DNA of 64,000 bases, taken from NCBI GenBank assembly GCA_965261535.1, contig OZ253469.1, positions 1,550,001-1,614,000 of the forward strand, given 5' to 3'. The notes under the pieces were generated by a model, which worked only from the letters and a program-made list of their open reading frames with translations, ran no database searches and was not told the origin of the DNA. The stretch is from VXNE01 sp965261535. GTDB lineage: Bacteria > Pseudomonadota > Gammaproteobacteria > Pseudomonadales > Azotimanducaceae. A program made the position numbers and the translations under genes. Positions 27,256 to 35,309 of the stretch are shown here, one piece after another (within the stretch, counting starts at the first letter, position 1; every line of letters begins with the position of its first letter).

Positions 27256-27338
27256 GTACATTCCTATAACAAATTGTTTATTAACGTTTTTATGGCGATA
27301 ATAGTCTAGCCGGTCCAACAAAACGCCACCGTCCCGAT

Positions 27339-27360
27339 GTAAGCGTTCGGTCGAGTCGTG
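27339..27360 (+). repeat. Left terminal inverted repeat of the IS66-like element
   Basis: Begins GTAAGCGTTCGG and is perfectly complementary to 30,276-30,297 over 22 bases. The 8-bp target duplication lies directly outside it. Confidence 0.95.
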
Positions 27361-27402
27361 ACGGGTAGCTTCTGGGACTGGTAACACGATTCGCGTTCCG
27401 CT

Positions 27403-29385
27403 ATGGTTGCCACCATGGCGTATCGCGATACGGAAGTCGCCGCGGTCCCCCACGTTGCCGAGGGGGCTTTGGTGCGCACGCCGCGGGACTGGCGGCGGCT
27501 CTACGAGCAGACCCTCGAGCGGGCGGAGGCGGCCGAAGCGCGCGCGGAGGAGTTGAAGTGGGCGGAGGTGGTCGCCCGTAGCGCGGCGGAGTCGTTGAAG
27601 TGGCAGTTCAAGGAGGCGCGCCGCAAGCGGCTTGCGGCGGTCGAAGACGCGAACGAGGCCCGCCGCGCGGCGAAGAACGCGCTGTTTCTCGAAGCCGAGG
27701 TGGCACGTCTGACCCGGCTGCTCGGGGAAGCGGGCGTCGACCCGCAGCCGCGCGGTACGGAGATATCGCTGCGCAGGGAGGTCGCCCGGCTGCGCAAGGC
27801 GGCGGCGCGGGCGAAGGTCCGGGCGGACGCCGAGTTGCGCAAGGCTCTGCGCCGGTCGCGGCGCCAGAAGGCCGCGCTCAACGCGTTGACGAAGGAGAAC
27901 GCCCGGCTGCGGCGGACCGCGAAGGCGTCGCAGGGCCGGGTCGGGACGCTGGAAGCGGAGCTGTCGAAGCTGCGCGCCACCGCGGCGGTGCTGTCCGGGA
28001 CGCTGTACGGGCGCCGGAGCGAGAAGCAGGAGACGCCGCGCTCCGGACGCCGTCGAGGCCAGCGCTCCGGCGCGCCCGGCCACGGACGCACGCCGCGTCC
28101 CGCCATCGAGGAGCGCCTGGAGGTGCACGCCCCGCCGGCCGAAGCGCGCGTCTGCGCGGCGTGCGGGAAGCCCTACGCAGCGAACGGCGCCGACGAGTCG
28201 TCGCTTCTCGAGATCGAGGTGCGCGCCCACCGGCGGGTGATCCGGCGCGGGCGCTGGCGGCGGAGCTGCGGCTGCGCATCGTCGCCAGCGGAACGCACGG
28301 CACCGCCGGTGCCGCGGCTGTTCCCCGGCACGCCGTACGGCACGAGCGTATGGTCGCGCTTCCTGTACGAGCGCTACGCGTGCCGGCGCCCGCTGCACCG
28401 GGTCGCCGCGTGGCTGGGTGACCAGGGGCTCCCGGTCGCGCCCGGCACGCTGGCCGACAGCGCGCCGCGCTTCGTGCCCCTGTTCGAGCCGCTCGCCGAG
28501 GCGATCCGCGCGCACCAGAACGCATCCGCGCTGCGCCACGCCGACGAGACCACCTGGCGGGTGCAGGCGCTGCGTGCCGAGGGCCGCTCCGCCCGCGCCT
28601 GGCTGTGGACCTCGGTCGGCAACGACGCGGTGTACTTCCACATCGACCCGAGCCGCAGCGCCGAGGCGGCGCAGACGCTGTTCGGCGAGCTGCGGTCCGG
28701 CACGGTGCTCGTCTGCGACCGCTACAGCGCCTACAAGAAGCTGGCGCGGCTGCTTGGGGGCATGGTGATCCTGCAGTTCTGCTGGAGCCATCAGCGCCGC
28801 GACTTCATCCAGTGCGCCGCCGGGCAGGTCGACCTCGCCGGCTGGTGCGGGGCATGGCTCGAACGGATCGCCGCGATCTACCGCCTCAACGAGGCGCGGC
28901 TGGTCTGCCACGACCCCCGCATCGAGCGCCAGAGCGCCGCGTTCGACGCGGCGCAGCGCGCGCTGGCGGCGGCGCTCGACGGCCTGTTCGCCGAGGCCGA
29001 ACGGGAGGTCGCCGGCCTGCCGGAACACGCCCGCGAGGGCAAGCCGCTGCGCTCACTGGTGAACCACCGCGAGGGGCTGAGCGTGTTCCTCGAACGCCCG
29101 CGCACGCCGATGGACAACAACCTGGCCGAGAGGTTGCTCAGGGGACCGGTGATCGGACGACGCCTGTCGTTCGGTTCCGACTCCGAGACCGGCGCGAAGC
29201 TCGCGGCGCTCATGTACTCGGTGGTCGGCACCCTGAACCTGAACGGCATCGACGTCCGGCGCTGGCTCGAAGCGTGGCTGGCGGCGTGCGCCGAGAACGG
29301 CGGCCAGCCACCGGCCGATCTGTCGCCCTGGCTGCCCTGGTCGATGGACGATGCACGCCAGCGCGAACTGGCGGTGCCGACATGA
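27403..29385 (+). CDS. tnpC: IS66 family transposase (TnpC)
   Basis: 660 residues, longer than the usual about 520. The extra length is an N-terminal coiled coil (about 30-200, rich in 'AEEL', 'EVARL', 'ARLRRTAK' heptads). Then 'SGTLYGRRSEKQ', a zinc-finger-like 'ARVCAACGKPY' with later 'CGC', and the DDE core: 'ALRHADETTW', 'GTVLVCDRYSAYKKL' and 'PMDNNLAERLLRGPVIGRR' with the catalytic glutamate. A second ATG four codons in (27,415) may be the start. It overlaps the next gene as ATGA. Confidence 0.93.
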   Translation: MVATMAYRDTEVAAVPHVAEGALVRTPRDWRRLYEQTLERAEAAEARAEELKWAEVVARSAAESLKWQFKEARRKRLAAVEDANEARRAAKNALFLEAEVARLTRLLGEAGVDPQPRGTEISLRREVARLRKAAARAKVRADAELRKALRRSRRQKAALNALTKENARLRRTAKASQGRVGTLEAELSKLRATAAVLSGTLYGRRSEKQETPRSGRRRGQRSGAPGHGRTPRPAIEERLEVHAPPAEARVCAACGKPYAANGADESSLLEIEVRAHRRVIRRGRWRRSCGCASSPAERTAPPVPRLFPGTPYGTSVWSRFLYERYACRRPLHRVAAWLGDQGLPVAPGTLADSAPRFVPLFEPLAEAIRAHQNASALRHADETTWRVQALRAEGRSARAWLWTSVGNDAVYFHIDPSRSAEAAQTLFGELRSGTVLVCDRYSAYKKLARLLGGMVILQFCWSHQRRDFIQCAAGQVDLAGWCGAWLERIAAIYRLNEARLVCHDPRIERQSAAFDAAQRALAAALDGLFAEAEREVAGLPEHAREGKPLRSLVNHREGLSVFLERPRTPMDNNLAERLLRGPVIGRRLSFGSDSETGAKLAALMYSVVGTLNLNGIDVRRWLEAWLAACAENGGQPPADLSPWLPWSMDDARQRELAVPT

Positions 29386-30263
29386 CGGGTAGCGTCGAGT
29401 GCCGCTACCACGGGCGCGACTTCAGCGCCGACGAGATGGCGCTCTTGCGCGCGCTGATCGCCGGTCCGCCAGCGCTCAACCGCCACGTCCTGTCCAAGGA
29501 GTTCTGCCGCCGCATCGGCTGGTTCAAGGCCGACGGCGGGCTCAAGGACATGATGGCCCGTGTCGTCATGCTGGCCATGCACAAAGACGGGCGCATCGAA
29601 CTGCCGCCGCCGAAATGGCCGCGCCCGCCGCGCCGCCCCGCAACCTTCGGACCGGACACCGAACCGCCGCTGCTGCCGCCGCCCGACACGCTGCCGGCGG
29701 TGCGCCCGCTCAGCCTGCGACCGATCGTCGGCTACGGCCGCGAGGGCAAGCTCTGGAACGAGTTCGTCGCCCGCTACCACTACCTCGGTTACACCACCCT
29801 GGTCGGTGCCCAGATGCGCTACGCCGTGCACGCCCACGACGGCACGCCGCTGGCCATGCTCGGCTTCTCCACCGCCGCCTGGACCCTCGCCCCGCGCGAC
29901 CGCTTCATCGGCTGGTCGCGGCAGATGCGCGAGAAGAACCTGCCGCTCGTCGTCGACAACCCGCGCTTCCTGATCCTGCCCGGGGTCCACATCCCCAACC
30001 TCGGCTCGCACATCCTCGCCCTCGTCCGCCAGCGCCTGCCCGGCGACTGGACGGCGCGCTACGGCAACAACCCGGTGCTGATCGAGACCTTCGTCGAAAC
30101 GCCACGCTACACCGGCGCCGTTTACCGCGCCTCCGGCTGGATCCGGGTCGGCACGACCCAAGGGCGCGGGCGCTACGACACCAACAACCGCTACGACAAG
30201 CCAAAAAAGGACATCTGGCTCCGACCGCTCCGCAAGGACTGGAAGCGCATCCTCAATCGGTAG
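29382..30263 (+). CDS. DruA-like DUF4338 protein inside the IS66-like element
   Basis: 293 residues. Conserved parts from about 120: 'EFVARYHYLGYTTLVG', 'RDRFIGWSRQMR', 'NPRFLILPGVHIPNLGSHIL', 'LIETFVETPRYTGAVYRASG', 'GRGRYDTNNRYDKPKKDIW'. DruA is a core protein of the Druantia anti-phage system, but the same domain is common beside transposases. The ATG overlaps the tnpC stop (ATGA) and the gene ends 12 bases before the right inverted repeat, so it belongs to the element. The role is unknown; a DNA-end or target-handling accessory is a guess. Confidence 0.85.
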   Translation: MTGSVECRYHGRDFSADEMALLRALIAGPPALNRHVLSKEFCRRIGWFKADGGLKDMMARVVMLAMHKDGRIELPPPKWPRPPRRPATFGPDTEPPLLPPPDTLPAVRPLSLRPIVGYGREGKLWNEFVARYHYLGYTTLVGAQMRYAVHAHDGTPLAMLGFSTAAWTLAPRDRFIGWSRQMREKNLPLVVDNPRFLILPGVHIPNLGSHILALVRQRLPGDWTARYGNNPVLIETFVETPRYTGAVYRASGWIRVGTTQGRGRYDTNNRYDKPKKDIWLRPLRKDWKRILNR

Positions 30264-30275
30264 ATCTGCAACCTT

Positions 30276-30297
30276 CACGACTCGACCGAACGCTTAC
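30276..30297 (-). repeat. Right terminal inverted repeat of the IS66-like element
   Basis: Perfect 22-base inverted copy of 27,339-27,360. 'gtcccgat' follows at 30,298-30,305. Confidence 0.95.
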
Positions 30298-30387
30298 GTC
30301 CCGATCCGCGCAGCAATGCCGCCGCGTGCCACGCCCTGACACCACCCCGCCGCTAATGCCCGTCCGTTGGGACAGCGCAATCCCATC

Positions 30388-30816
30388 CTACGCCGCGCCG
30401 CCCGCTGCTGCCGCCCCGTCTCCGTCACACACGCAATGCGCGTCAACGTAACCCGCGACGTTTGCATCCCTGAAGAGATCCGCCGTCGCCGATCTCGCAC
30501 CGGTTCCACTCCAAGGGACACTGTCCGCTCTGACCAGGAGCGGCAGGGCGCCTTCGACGAGCATCCGGACTAGGACCATGGTGTCCGAACCGGGCGCGGT
30601 TTCTCCGGATCCCAGAATCAGGAACCAGCTCCAGTGCAACAGCGGACCGCCGAACAACTGCCCGTAGAGTGCGTGTTGGGTGAGGAACGCGTTCCAGGTC
30701 CGCGTGGGGTTCATGTTTGCCCGACGGCCACCCCAGTCCATGATCGCCTCGGCCATCAGGGTGTCCACCCACGACACTATGGGCTTGCCGCTACGCCCCT
30801 TGCCCAGGCCGCTCAA
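30388..30816 (-). CDS. Hypothetical protein, second gene of an unknown pair
   Basis: 142 residues from a TTG at 30816 that overlaps the upstream gene's stop as TTGA. Contains 'KPIVSWVDTLMAEAIMDWGG', 'NMNPTRTWNAFLTQHALYGQ', 'LLHWSWFLILGSGE' and 'MVLVRMLVEGALPLLVRAD'. The composition is that of a real protein with a hydrophobic central stretch, but no family is recognised. It ends in low-complexity alanine/glycine. Coupling suggests it works with the 513-residue protein before it. Confidence 0.6.
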   Translation of the reverse strand: MSGLGKGRSGKPIVSWVDTLMAEAIMDWGGRRANMNPTRTWNAFLTQHALYGQLFGGPLLHWSWFLILGSGETAPGSDTMVLVRMLVEGALPLLVRADSVPWSGTGARSATADLFRDANVAGYVDAHCVCDGDGAAAAGGAA

Positions 30817-32354
30817 TTACTCGCGGCTCTTTCAAGCCGCGACACGCTGGCTTCTACGGCCTTCTCGACCACCCCGGAAAACCGTTTCGGTACTCCTCGC
30901 CTGTTCAGATGCTGCTCAAAAAGGTGCAACGCCCTCTCTGGCGTGCTGTCGTCGGCTACGCAGGAAGCCAGAAAGGTGGGCACGTCGATCTTCCCATCAT
31001 CCGCCCCGTTCGTCAGACGCTCGAAGTCGTCGATGGCCAGCAGGTAGATCCGGTCCCGCGGCAACAGCCTCTCAGCCTCGGAATTCGGATAATCCAGCTT
31101 GCCTGCCGGATACATTGACGCCAGCACCGTTCCTCTACTGACCACCAATTCCTTGTTCGTAACAATGAGCAGGTAGTCGGCGTCCGCTTCGACCACGTCA
31201 TCGGGAGCGCGGCGTTCCTGCCGCAGCGACACCGACGTAGCCCAGGCTTGCTGCACCGCCTTCCTGATCGCCCTCGTCTTGTGGGCGAACATCTCGCTGT
31301 TGCCGACCGTCATCATGGACTCGTCGAACAGTCCAGCCTTCGACTCCACGAAAACGTTGCAGCCGGGGAATGACAGCAACCCGTCGGGCACTTGCGTGTC
31401 GGCTGCGATCCATTGGCGAAGCCCATCTTCATCAACAAACCGTGTCCGCACCTTCTTGGCCTCCGCTACGACGTGCCGCTCGAACAAGCGGCCAAAACGG
31501 TCCATGTACTCTTGTCCTACTTCGCTGAGCACGGAATGGACGAAGTTCTCCAGACCCCGGTAGAGCACCATCGCATGCCAACAGATCATGGCGTCACCCT
31601 GACGGAAGAACGGGTAGCGAGTCAGGACCGAAAACTCAAAGTACTCCGATGCGACCTTGCGCTTCGCGTCACGCAGTGCGCGGCAAAACGCCACGAGCTC
31701 TGGAAGATTCCGTGCGATAGCGGATTGGAAGGACGAAACGACTTCAGCTGTATAGGCCGTGCGAAGCGGGGCGAACCACGCGTCGCCGAGCACGCGCTTT
31801 CCGTCGGCGATCGCCCCGAACGTGTAAAGCGAAAGGTCGATGAACTCTCGAACGTCAAGCCCGGTCTTTGCTTTGAAGATCTCGCGAAGCGGGTAGTCTT
31901 CCGGTTGCTCGGCAAGCAAGGCGGCTTCACGCACGAAACTCTTGCTGAGACCGCGCTGAAAGCCGAGCTGCGGGCGGATGATCTGCCTCATAAACAACCG
32001 ACCGGGCATGGTGTCGCGGCCCCCTCTAACCACCCGTTCTGGAAACTTCCAAAGTCGCTGGCGTAGGTTGTCGAGTTGCACGGGCGAAATCGCCGGCAAG
32101 CGCCTGCGATCGAAATGGCTGTCCTGACAGACCCACTTGACCATGAGCAGAGTCAGCCAGGGAGCACTGCCGAGTTCCGCGACCGGATCGGGCCAGGGCC
32201 CACAGAGACCATCGATAGCGCCGCTGATGATTGACTCGCGATCATATCTTCGGGCGCGGTTGCGCCACTCCTTGTAGGCGTCGTTGAATGGCACTCTGCG
32301 CATGATGCTGGCGGCGGCGGCTTGATCGCGCCGAATTATATTGCGGGCGCGCAT
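30813..32354 (-). CDS. Hypothetical protein with nuclease-like 'FVESKAG' motif
   Basis: 513 residues from ATG 32354 (another candidate is ATG 32303, 'MRRVPFNDAYKEW'). The frame runs further into the ISAs1 end, but before the insertion a stop would have closed it, so the upstream part is not native. The C-terminal third has 'LSFPGCNVFVESKAGLFDE', an E-x-K arrangement after a beta strand as in PD-(D/E)XK or NERD nucleases, and 'ADYLLIVTNKELVVSRG'. The rest is helical and unrecognised. The ISAs1 element sits 27 bases upstream of the start, likely separating the gene from its promoter. Confidence 0.65.
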   Translation of the reverse strand: MRARNIIRRDQAAAASIMRRVPFNDAYKEWRNRARRYDRESIISGAIDGLCGPWPDPVAELGSAPWLTLLMVKWVCQDSHFDRRRLPAISPVQLDNLRQRLWKFPERVVRGGRDTMPGRLFMRQIIRPQLGFQRGLSKSFVREAALLAEQPEDYPLREIFKAKTGLDVREFIDLSLYTFGAIADGKRVLGDAWFAPLRTAYTAEVVSSFQSAIARNLPELVAFCRALRDAKRKVASEYFEFSVLTRYPFFRQGDAMICWHAMVLYRGLENFVHSVLSEVGQEYMDRFGRLFERHVVAEAKKVRTRFVDEDGLRQWIAADTQVPDGLLSFPGCNVFVESKAGLFDESMMTVGNSEMFAHKTRAIRKAVQQAWATSVSLRQERRAPDDVVEADADYLLIVTNKELVVSRGTVLASMYPAGKLDYPNSEAERLLPRDRIYLLAIDDFERLTNGADDGKIDVPTFLASCVADDSTPERALHLFEQHLNRRGVPKRFSGVVEKAVEASVSRLERAASN

Positions 32355-32543
32355 GAAAATCGCTCCAACTCGGGCTTCCGGCAGGGCCTTTCCGAGGTCG
32401 CTGCGCTGCATCGGTTTTGCGGCATGGGCTGTCGCCGGAGCCGAATGAGACGGTCCGCGCCGCCTTGGCGAGGCCGATTTCGACTGCGGGGATGCCCCGG
32501 CGGGGGTCGAAGACAAGCCGGAGGCGTCGCCCGGGGGCGATGG

Positions 32544-32577
32544 CGGGCGTCGTCGATCAGCGGGCGTCGTCGATCAG
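32544..32577 (+). repeat. 17-bp tandem duplication at the 3' end of the ISAs1 transposase gene
   Basis: Two adjacent identical copies of 'cgggcgtcgtcgatcag'; the second copy contains the transposase stop codon (32,574-32,576). Probably a local duplication with no coding effect. Confidence 0.8.
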
Positions 32578-34376
32578 AAGACGGCGCGGGTGACTTCGCG
32601 GATGGCGTCCTGCTGGCGGGCGGCGTAGTGGCGATGGGCCTGGGGCAGATAGTCGAATTGTCCGCGCAGACGCACGATGGAGATGGCGGCGTTGCGCAGA
32701 CAGGCGAGATTGCGCGGCAGGCTCTTGACGTGGTTGCGGCGCCGGTCCTCGTCGTAGGAGACGTCGCGGACATGATGCAAGCGGTTCTCGATCTCCCAGT
32801 GGCGCCGGGCGAGGTCGAGGATCTCGGCGGCGCCGGCCCGCTCCGGCGGCAGCGACGTCAAGCCGTGCGCGGTTTCCGTCGTGGTCTTGTCGGGCAAGCG
32901 CCGCTCGCGCTCGATGCGGAACGCCTGGCGGCGTCCGGGCAGCAGCGCGTAGCCGTCGAAGGTTTCGTCGAGTTCGACCACGCGGCAGCGGCGGGTGTCG
33001 ATGCGCCCGTGCGCCCGGTCGACGGTCTCGCACTCGCCGGCGGCGGCGCGCGCCCAGTCGATCGCTCGGATGTCGTCGAGCATCTCCGTCTGGTTGTCCT
33101 TGGCGGCCGGCAGGTAGTCGGCGCCCTCGCCGACGATCAGGCGCGCGGTCTCGGTCTGCGTGTGCATGGCGTCGGCGGTGACGATGCGCCCGGCCAGGTC
33201 CATCCCGGCCAACAAGTCGCGCACCGCGGGTATCTCGTTGGTCTTGTCCGCCACTTGCACCTGCCCGCAGACCAGGCCGGAGCCGTGCTCCAGCGCGGCG
33301 ATCAAATGGCAGTTCTCGTTGCCGTCCATTTGCCTGGAGGCGCCGCGCACGCGCTTGCCGTCGAGCGCCAAGGCGCCTTCGGGGTCGCAATGGGACGCCG
33401 CCCAGTCGCGCAGCGCCCGGTCCAGCGCGTCGCCGTCGACCGACGACAGCACCCGGAAGAACGTCGTCTGCCCCGGCGCCGTCCGGCGCCGCCCGCCCGC
33501 CGGAGTCCAGCCGCGCACGGCCCCCAGCTGGCGCTGGTTCAGACGCTTCGCGAACTCGGCCGTCGGCGCCACCCCCGACGCGCCGCACAACTGCGCCGCC
33601 AGGGCGATCGCCAGCACCGTCGCCAACTGGTGGCGCAGACCGCGGCGCGCCCGGAAGTCCGGCACCCCCCGCAGATGGTCGTACAGGCTGCGCAGCCGAA
33701 CCGGCTCGAGCGCCTCCGGCGGCGGCGCCGGCGACGCGCAGCCCCACGCCGGATCGTCCGCCCGGCCGCGCAGCAGCGCGCGGGCGTCCCGCGACAGCTC
33801 CCGCACCAGGATCGTCTTCGGTCGGCCGTGCTCCCGGTAGCCCCCGCCCGATACCCGCTCGTAGCCCTTCGACAGCCCCACCGCCTCCCAGTTGGCCGCC
33901 CGGTAGCTGGTCCCCGCGAACAGCGCCGGATCCACGAACGTCTCCGCCAGCAGCACCGGATGCCCGTGCGCCCCGCGCATGTCCTCCGACAGCCGCCGCA
34001 GGCTTCGGCCCAACACCCGCGACGCCAGGTTCGGCTCCGAACAGCCCGGCAAAATCACGAATCGAACGTTGTTCGCGATCAAATGCAGCCGCCGCGACCG
34101 CTGCTCCGCCGTCCAGCCGATCCACTTGTCCCGCGCGGCCAGCTTGTGCGCCCCCGCGCGCCAGCCCAGCAGCGCCACCCAAGCGCCGTCCGACCGCTCC
34201 GCCACGTGCCGCGGGCTGTTGCCGATCATGCCCCGGAAGCCCAGGTAGTGGTGGTCCCGCATCAGCGCGTCCCAGCGCGCGCGCTCCGCCTCGCCGCGCA
34301 CCGGGCGCACCGTCACCCGGCGCGCGCCGCCCGCGCCCGACGCCCGCAGTTTCGCCCTTTTCGCCATCGCCGCCAT
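32574..34376 (-). CDS. DruA-like (DUF4338) domain fused to ISAs1 family transposase
   Basis: 600 residues. Residues about 20-200 are a DUF4338 domain: 'LMRDHHYLGFRGMIG', 'ARDKWIGWTAEQR', 'NNVRFVILPGCSEPNLASRV', 'ETFVDPALFAGTSYRAANWE'. Residues about 225-600 are an ISAs1/H-repeat transposase: 'LYDHLRGVPDFRARRGLRHQ', 'GALALDGKRVRGASRQ', 'GRIVTADAMHTQTETA', 'RRHWEIENRLHHVRDVSYDE', giving the D, D and E of the catalytic triad. Intact. The domain aligns by eye with the separate protein of the IS66 element 2 kb away. Confidence 0.92.
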   Translation of the reverse strand: MAAMAKRAKLRASGAGGARRVTVRPVRGEAERARWDALMRDHHYLGFRGMIGNSPRHVAERSDGAWVALLGWRAGAHKLAARDKWIGWTAEQRSRRLHLIANNVRFVILPGCSEPNLASRVLGRSLRRLSEDMRGAHGHPVLLAETFVDPALFAGTSYRAANWEAVGLSKGYERVSGGGYREHGRPKTILVRELSRDARALLRGRADDPAWGCASPAPPPEALEPVRLRSLYDHLRGVPDFRARRGLRHQLATVLAIALAAQLCGASGVAPTAEFAKRLNQRQLGAVRGWTPAGGRRRTAPGQTTFFRVLSSVDGDALDRALRDWAASHCDPEGALALDGKRVRGASRQMDGNENCHLIAALEHGSGLVCGQVQVADKTNEIPAVRDLLAGMDLAGRIVTADAMHTQTETARLIVGEGADYLPAAKDNQTEMLDDIRAIDWARAAAGECETVDRAHGRIDTRRCRVVELDETFDGYALLPGRRQAFRIERERRLPDKTTTETAHGLTSLPPERAGAAEILDLARRHWEIENRLHHVRDVSYDEDRRRNHVKSLPRNLACLRNAAISIVRLRGQFDYLPQAHRHYAARQQDAIREVTRAVF

Positions 34377-34479
34377 GCCGCCAATCTTGCCAGCATCGAC
34401 GCCGTTTGTCTAGACCACCCCTTTCCCCCATTTATTCAATGGGTTGCCAATCAACTAAAATTGGCCCTGGGGCTTCCGG

Positions 34480-34905
34480 CCCATCCGGGACTTAGCGACA
34501 TCCACCAGGCTGCCACGAGGGTGCCCGCCAGCACTGCAATCGGCTTGGCGCATTCCACCAGTCCCGGTCCACCTTGTTCCTGTGGACGTTGCCTTCGGCC
34601 CGCGCCCTATTCGCCTACGGCGAACCGACCCCGCACGCGGTCTCGGCCCATTCGGGTAACGGTCGCTAACGCTTCCGCGCTCCGCGCGGTGGGGACGCGC
34701 CTGCTGCCCCGGTAAACGTGCCGGCCGGCAGCCGCGTGGTCGCCGCGTTAGTGGATTGATAGACTCCACGCGATGCCTCGGCCCGCAGTGTCGCGCAGAT
34801 CACCCCTGCGCATGCGACAGGCCGTGCCGCTCGCGGTGTCGGCATCAACCGCGTCCATACCTCAACGAAACACGTCCCGCCCGCCGGGGTGCGGCCCAGC
34901 CTCCC
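34480..34905. other. Intergenic region with a dispersed repeat
   Basis: No credible gene. It contains one copy (34,592-34,660) of a GC-rich repeat also found at 56,435-56,503. Confidence 0.5.
34592..34660 (+). repeat. Dispersed GC-rich repeat, copy A
   Basis: About 69 bp related to 56,435-56,503. Both contain 'cggtctcggcccattcgggt' followed by 'a/cacg', and a preceding 'cttcgg-cccgcgc-ctat-cgcct-cggcga' block with small differences. It has short internal inverted repeats (gccta/cggc). It lies in non-coding DNA on both sides of the Dnd-like cluster. Confidence 0.7.
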
Positions 34906-35094
34906 ATGCGTCTCTGCGACCGCTGCCGGGACGACCGTGAGCGGGAGCGCGCGCAACGCCGCCGGGACGGCCTCGCCGCCGATGCCATCGACGAGTTCGC
35001 GGCGCAGCCCGAGCGCGTCCACCACGCCAGCATGCTCGACCGCGGCGTCTCGCCTTGGAACGCAAGGCCCAAGCCGGAACCCATCGCCGCGTAA
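34906..35094 (+). CDS. Small hypothetical protein with CxxC motif
   Basis: 62 residues, 'MRLCDRCRDDRERERAQRR' followed by 'DGLAADAIDEFAAQPERVHH'. The CxxC near the start and charged helix could be a short zinc-binding protein. No family known to me, and no strong ribosome site, so it may be chance. Confidence 0.3.
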   Translation: MRLCDRCRDDRERERAQRRRDGLAADAIDEFAAQPERVHHASMLDRGVSPWNARPKPEPIAA

Positions 35095-35309
35095 TGGTCG
35101 CCGCCGCGGGATCCGGAGCCGAAGGCCACCCGGGAATGGCGCGATTCGCTCCAAGACACGGGTTGGCGGTGCCGCCGGTGCTGATCCGGCCTTACGGCGG
35201 AGGCGCGCAACGTCGTGGTTTGCCCGCCGCGATGCCCCACCTCCGCTGGGCTCTAGGCCCTCCCTCCTGCGGTCGGAAGGTCGGGCACCGCCTTCCGCGC
35301 GGTCGCTCG

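Larger units (their letters stand above)
27339..30297 (+). mobile_element. IS66-like insertion sequence carrying tnpC and a DruA-like gene
   Basis: 2,959 bp with perfect 22-bp terminal inverted repeats (27,339-27,360 and 30,276-30,297, outer end GTAAGCG as in IS66 elements). It is flanked by an 8-bp direct duplication, 'gtcccgat' at 27,331-27,338 and 30,298-30,305. It encodes only the transposase and a DUF4338 protein; the small tnpA and tnpB genes of classical IS66 are absent, as in the ISBst12-like group. Intact ends, target duplication and open frames suggest recent movement. Confidence 0.95.
32382..34469 (-). mobile_element. ISAs1-like insertion sequence with DruA-transposase fusion
   Basis: 2,088 bp. 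The ends share the 7-base inverted terminus CAGGGCC (32,382 on + and 34,469 on -). A perfect 10-bp target duplication 'gggcttccgg' lies at 32,372-32,381 and 34,470-34,479, matching the 8-10 bp duplications of the ISAs1 family. It contains one gene on the minus strand. The inverted repeat beyond the outer seven bases is imperfect. Confidence 0.88.

Noticed and set aside
27145..29028. Long minus-strand open frame opposite the IS66 transposase
   Set aside because: Shadow of the transposase; proline/arginine/glycine-rich with no domains.
29382..30263. Reading the DruA-like gene as evidence of a Druantia defence system
   Set aside because: It lies inside the inverted repeats of the IS66-like element, is coupled to the transposase, and no druB-druE genes are present.
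32322..34715. 797-codon plus-strand open frame across the ISAs1 element
   Set aside because: It spans both element boundaries and is antisense to a motif-complete transposase, so it cannot be an ancestral gene.
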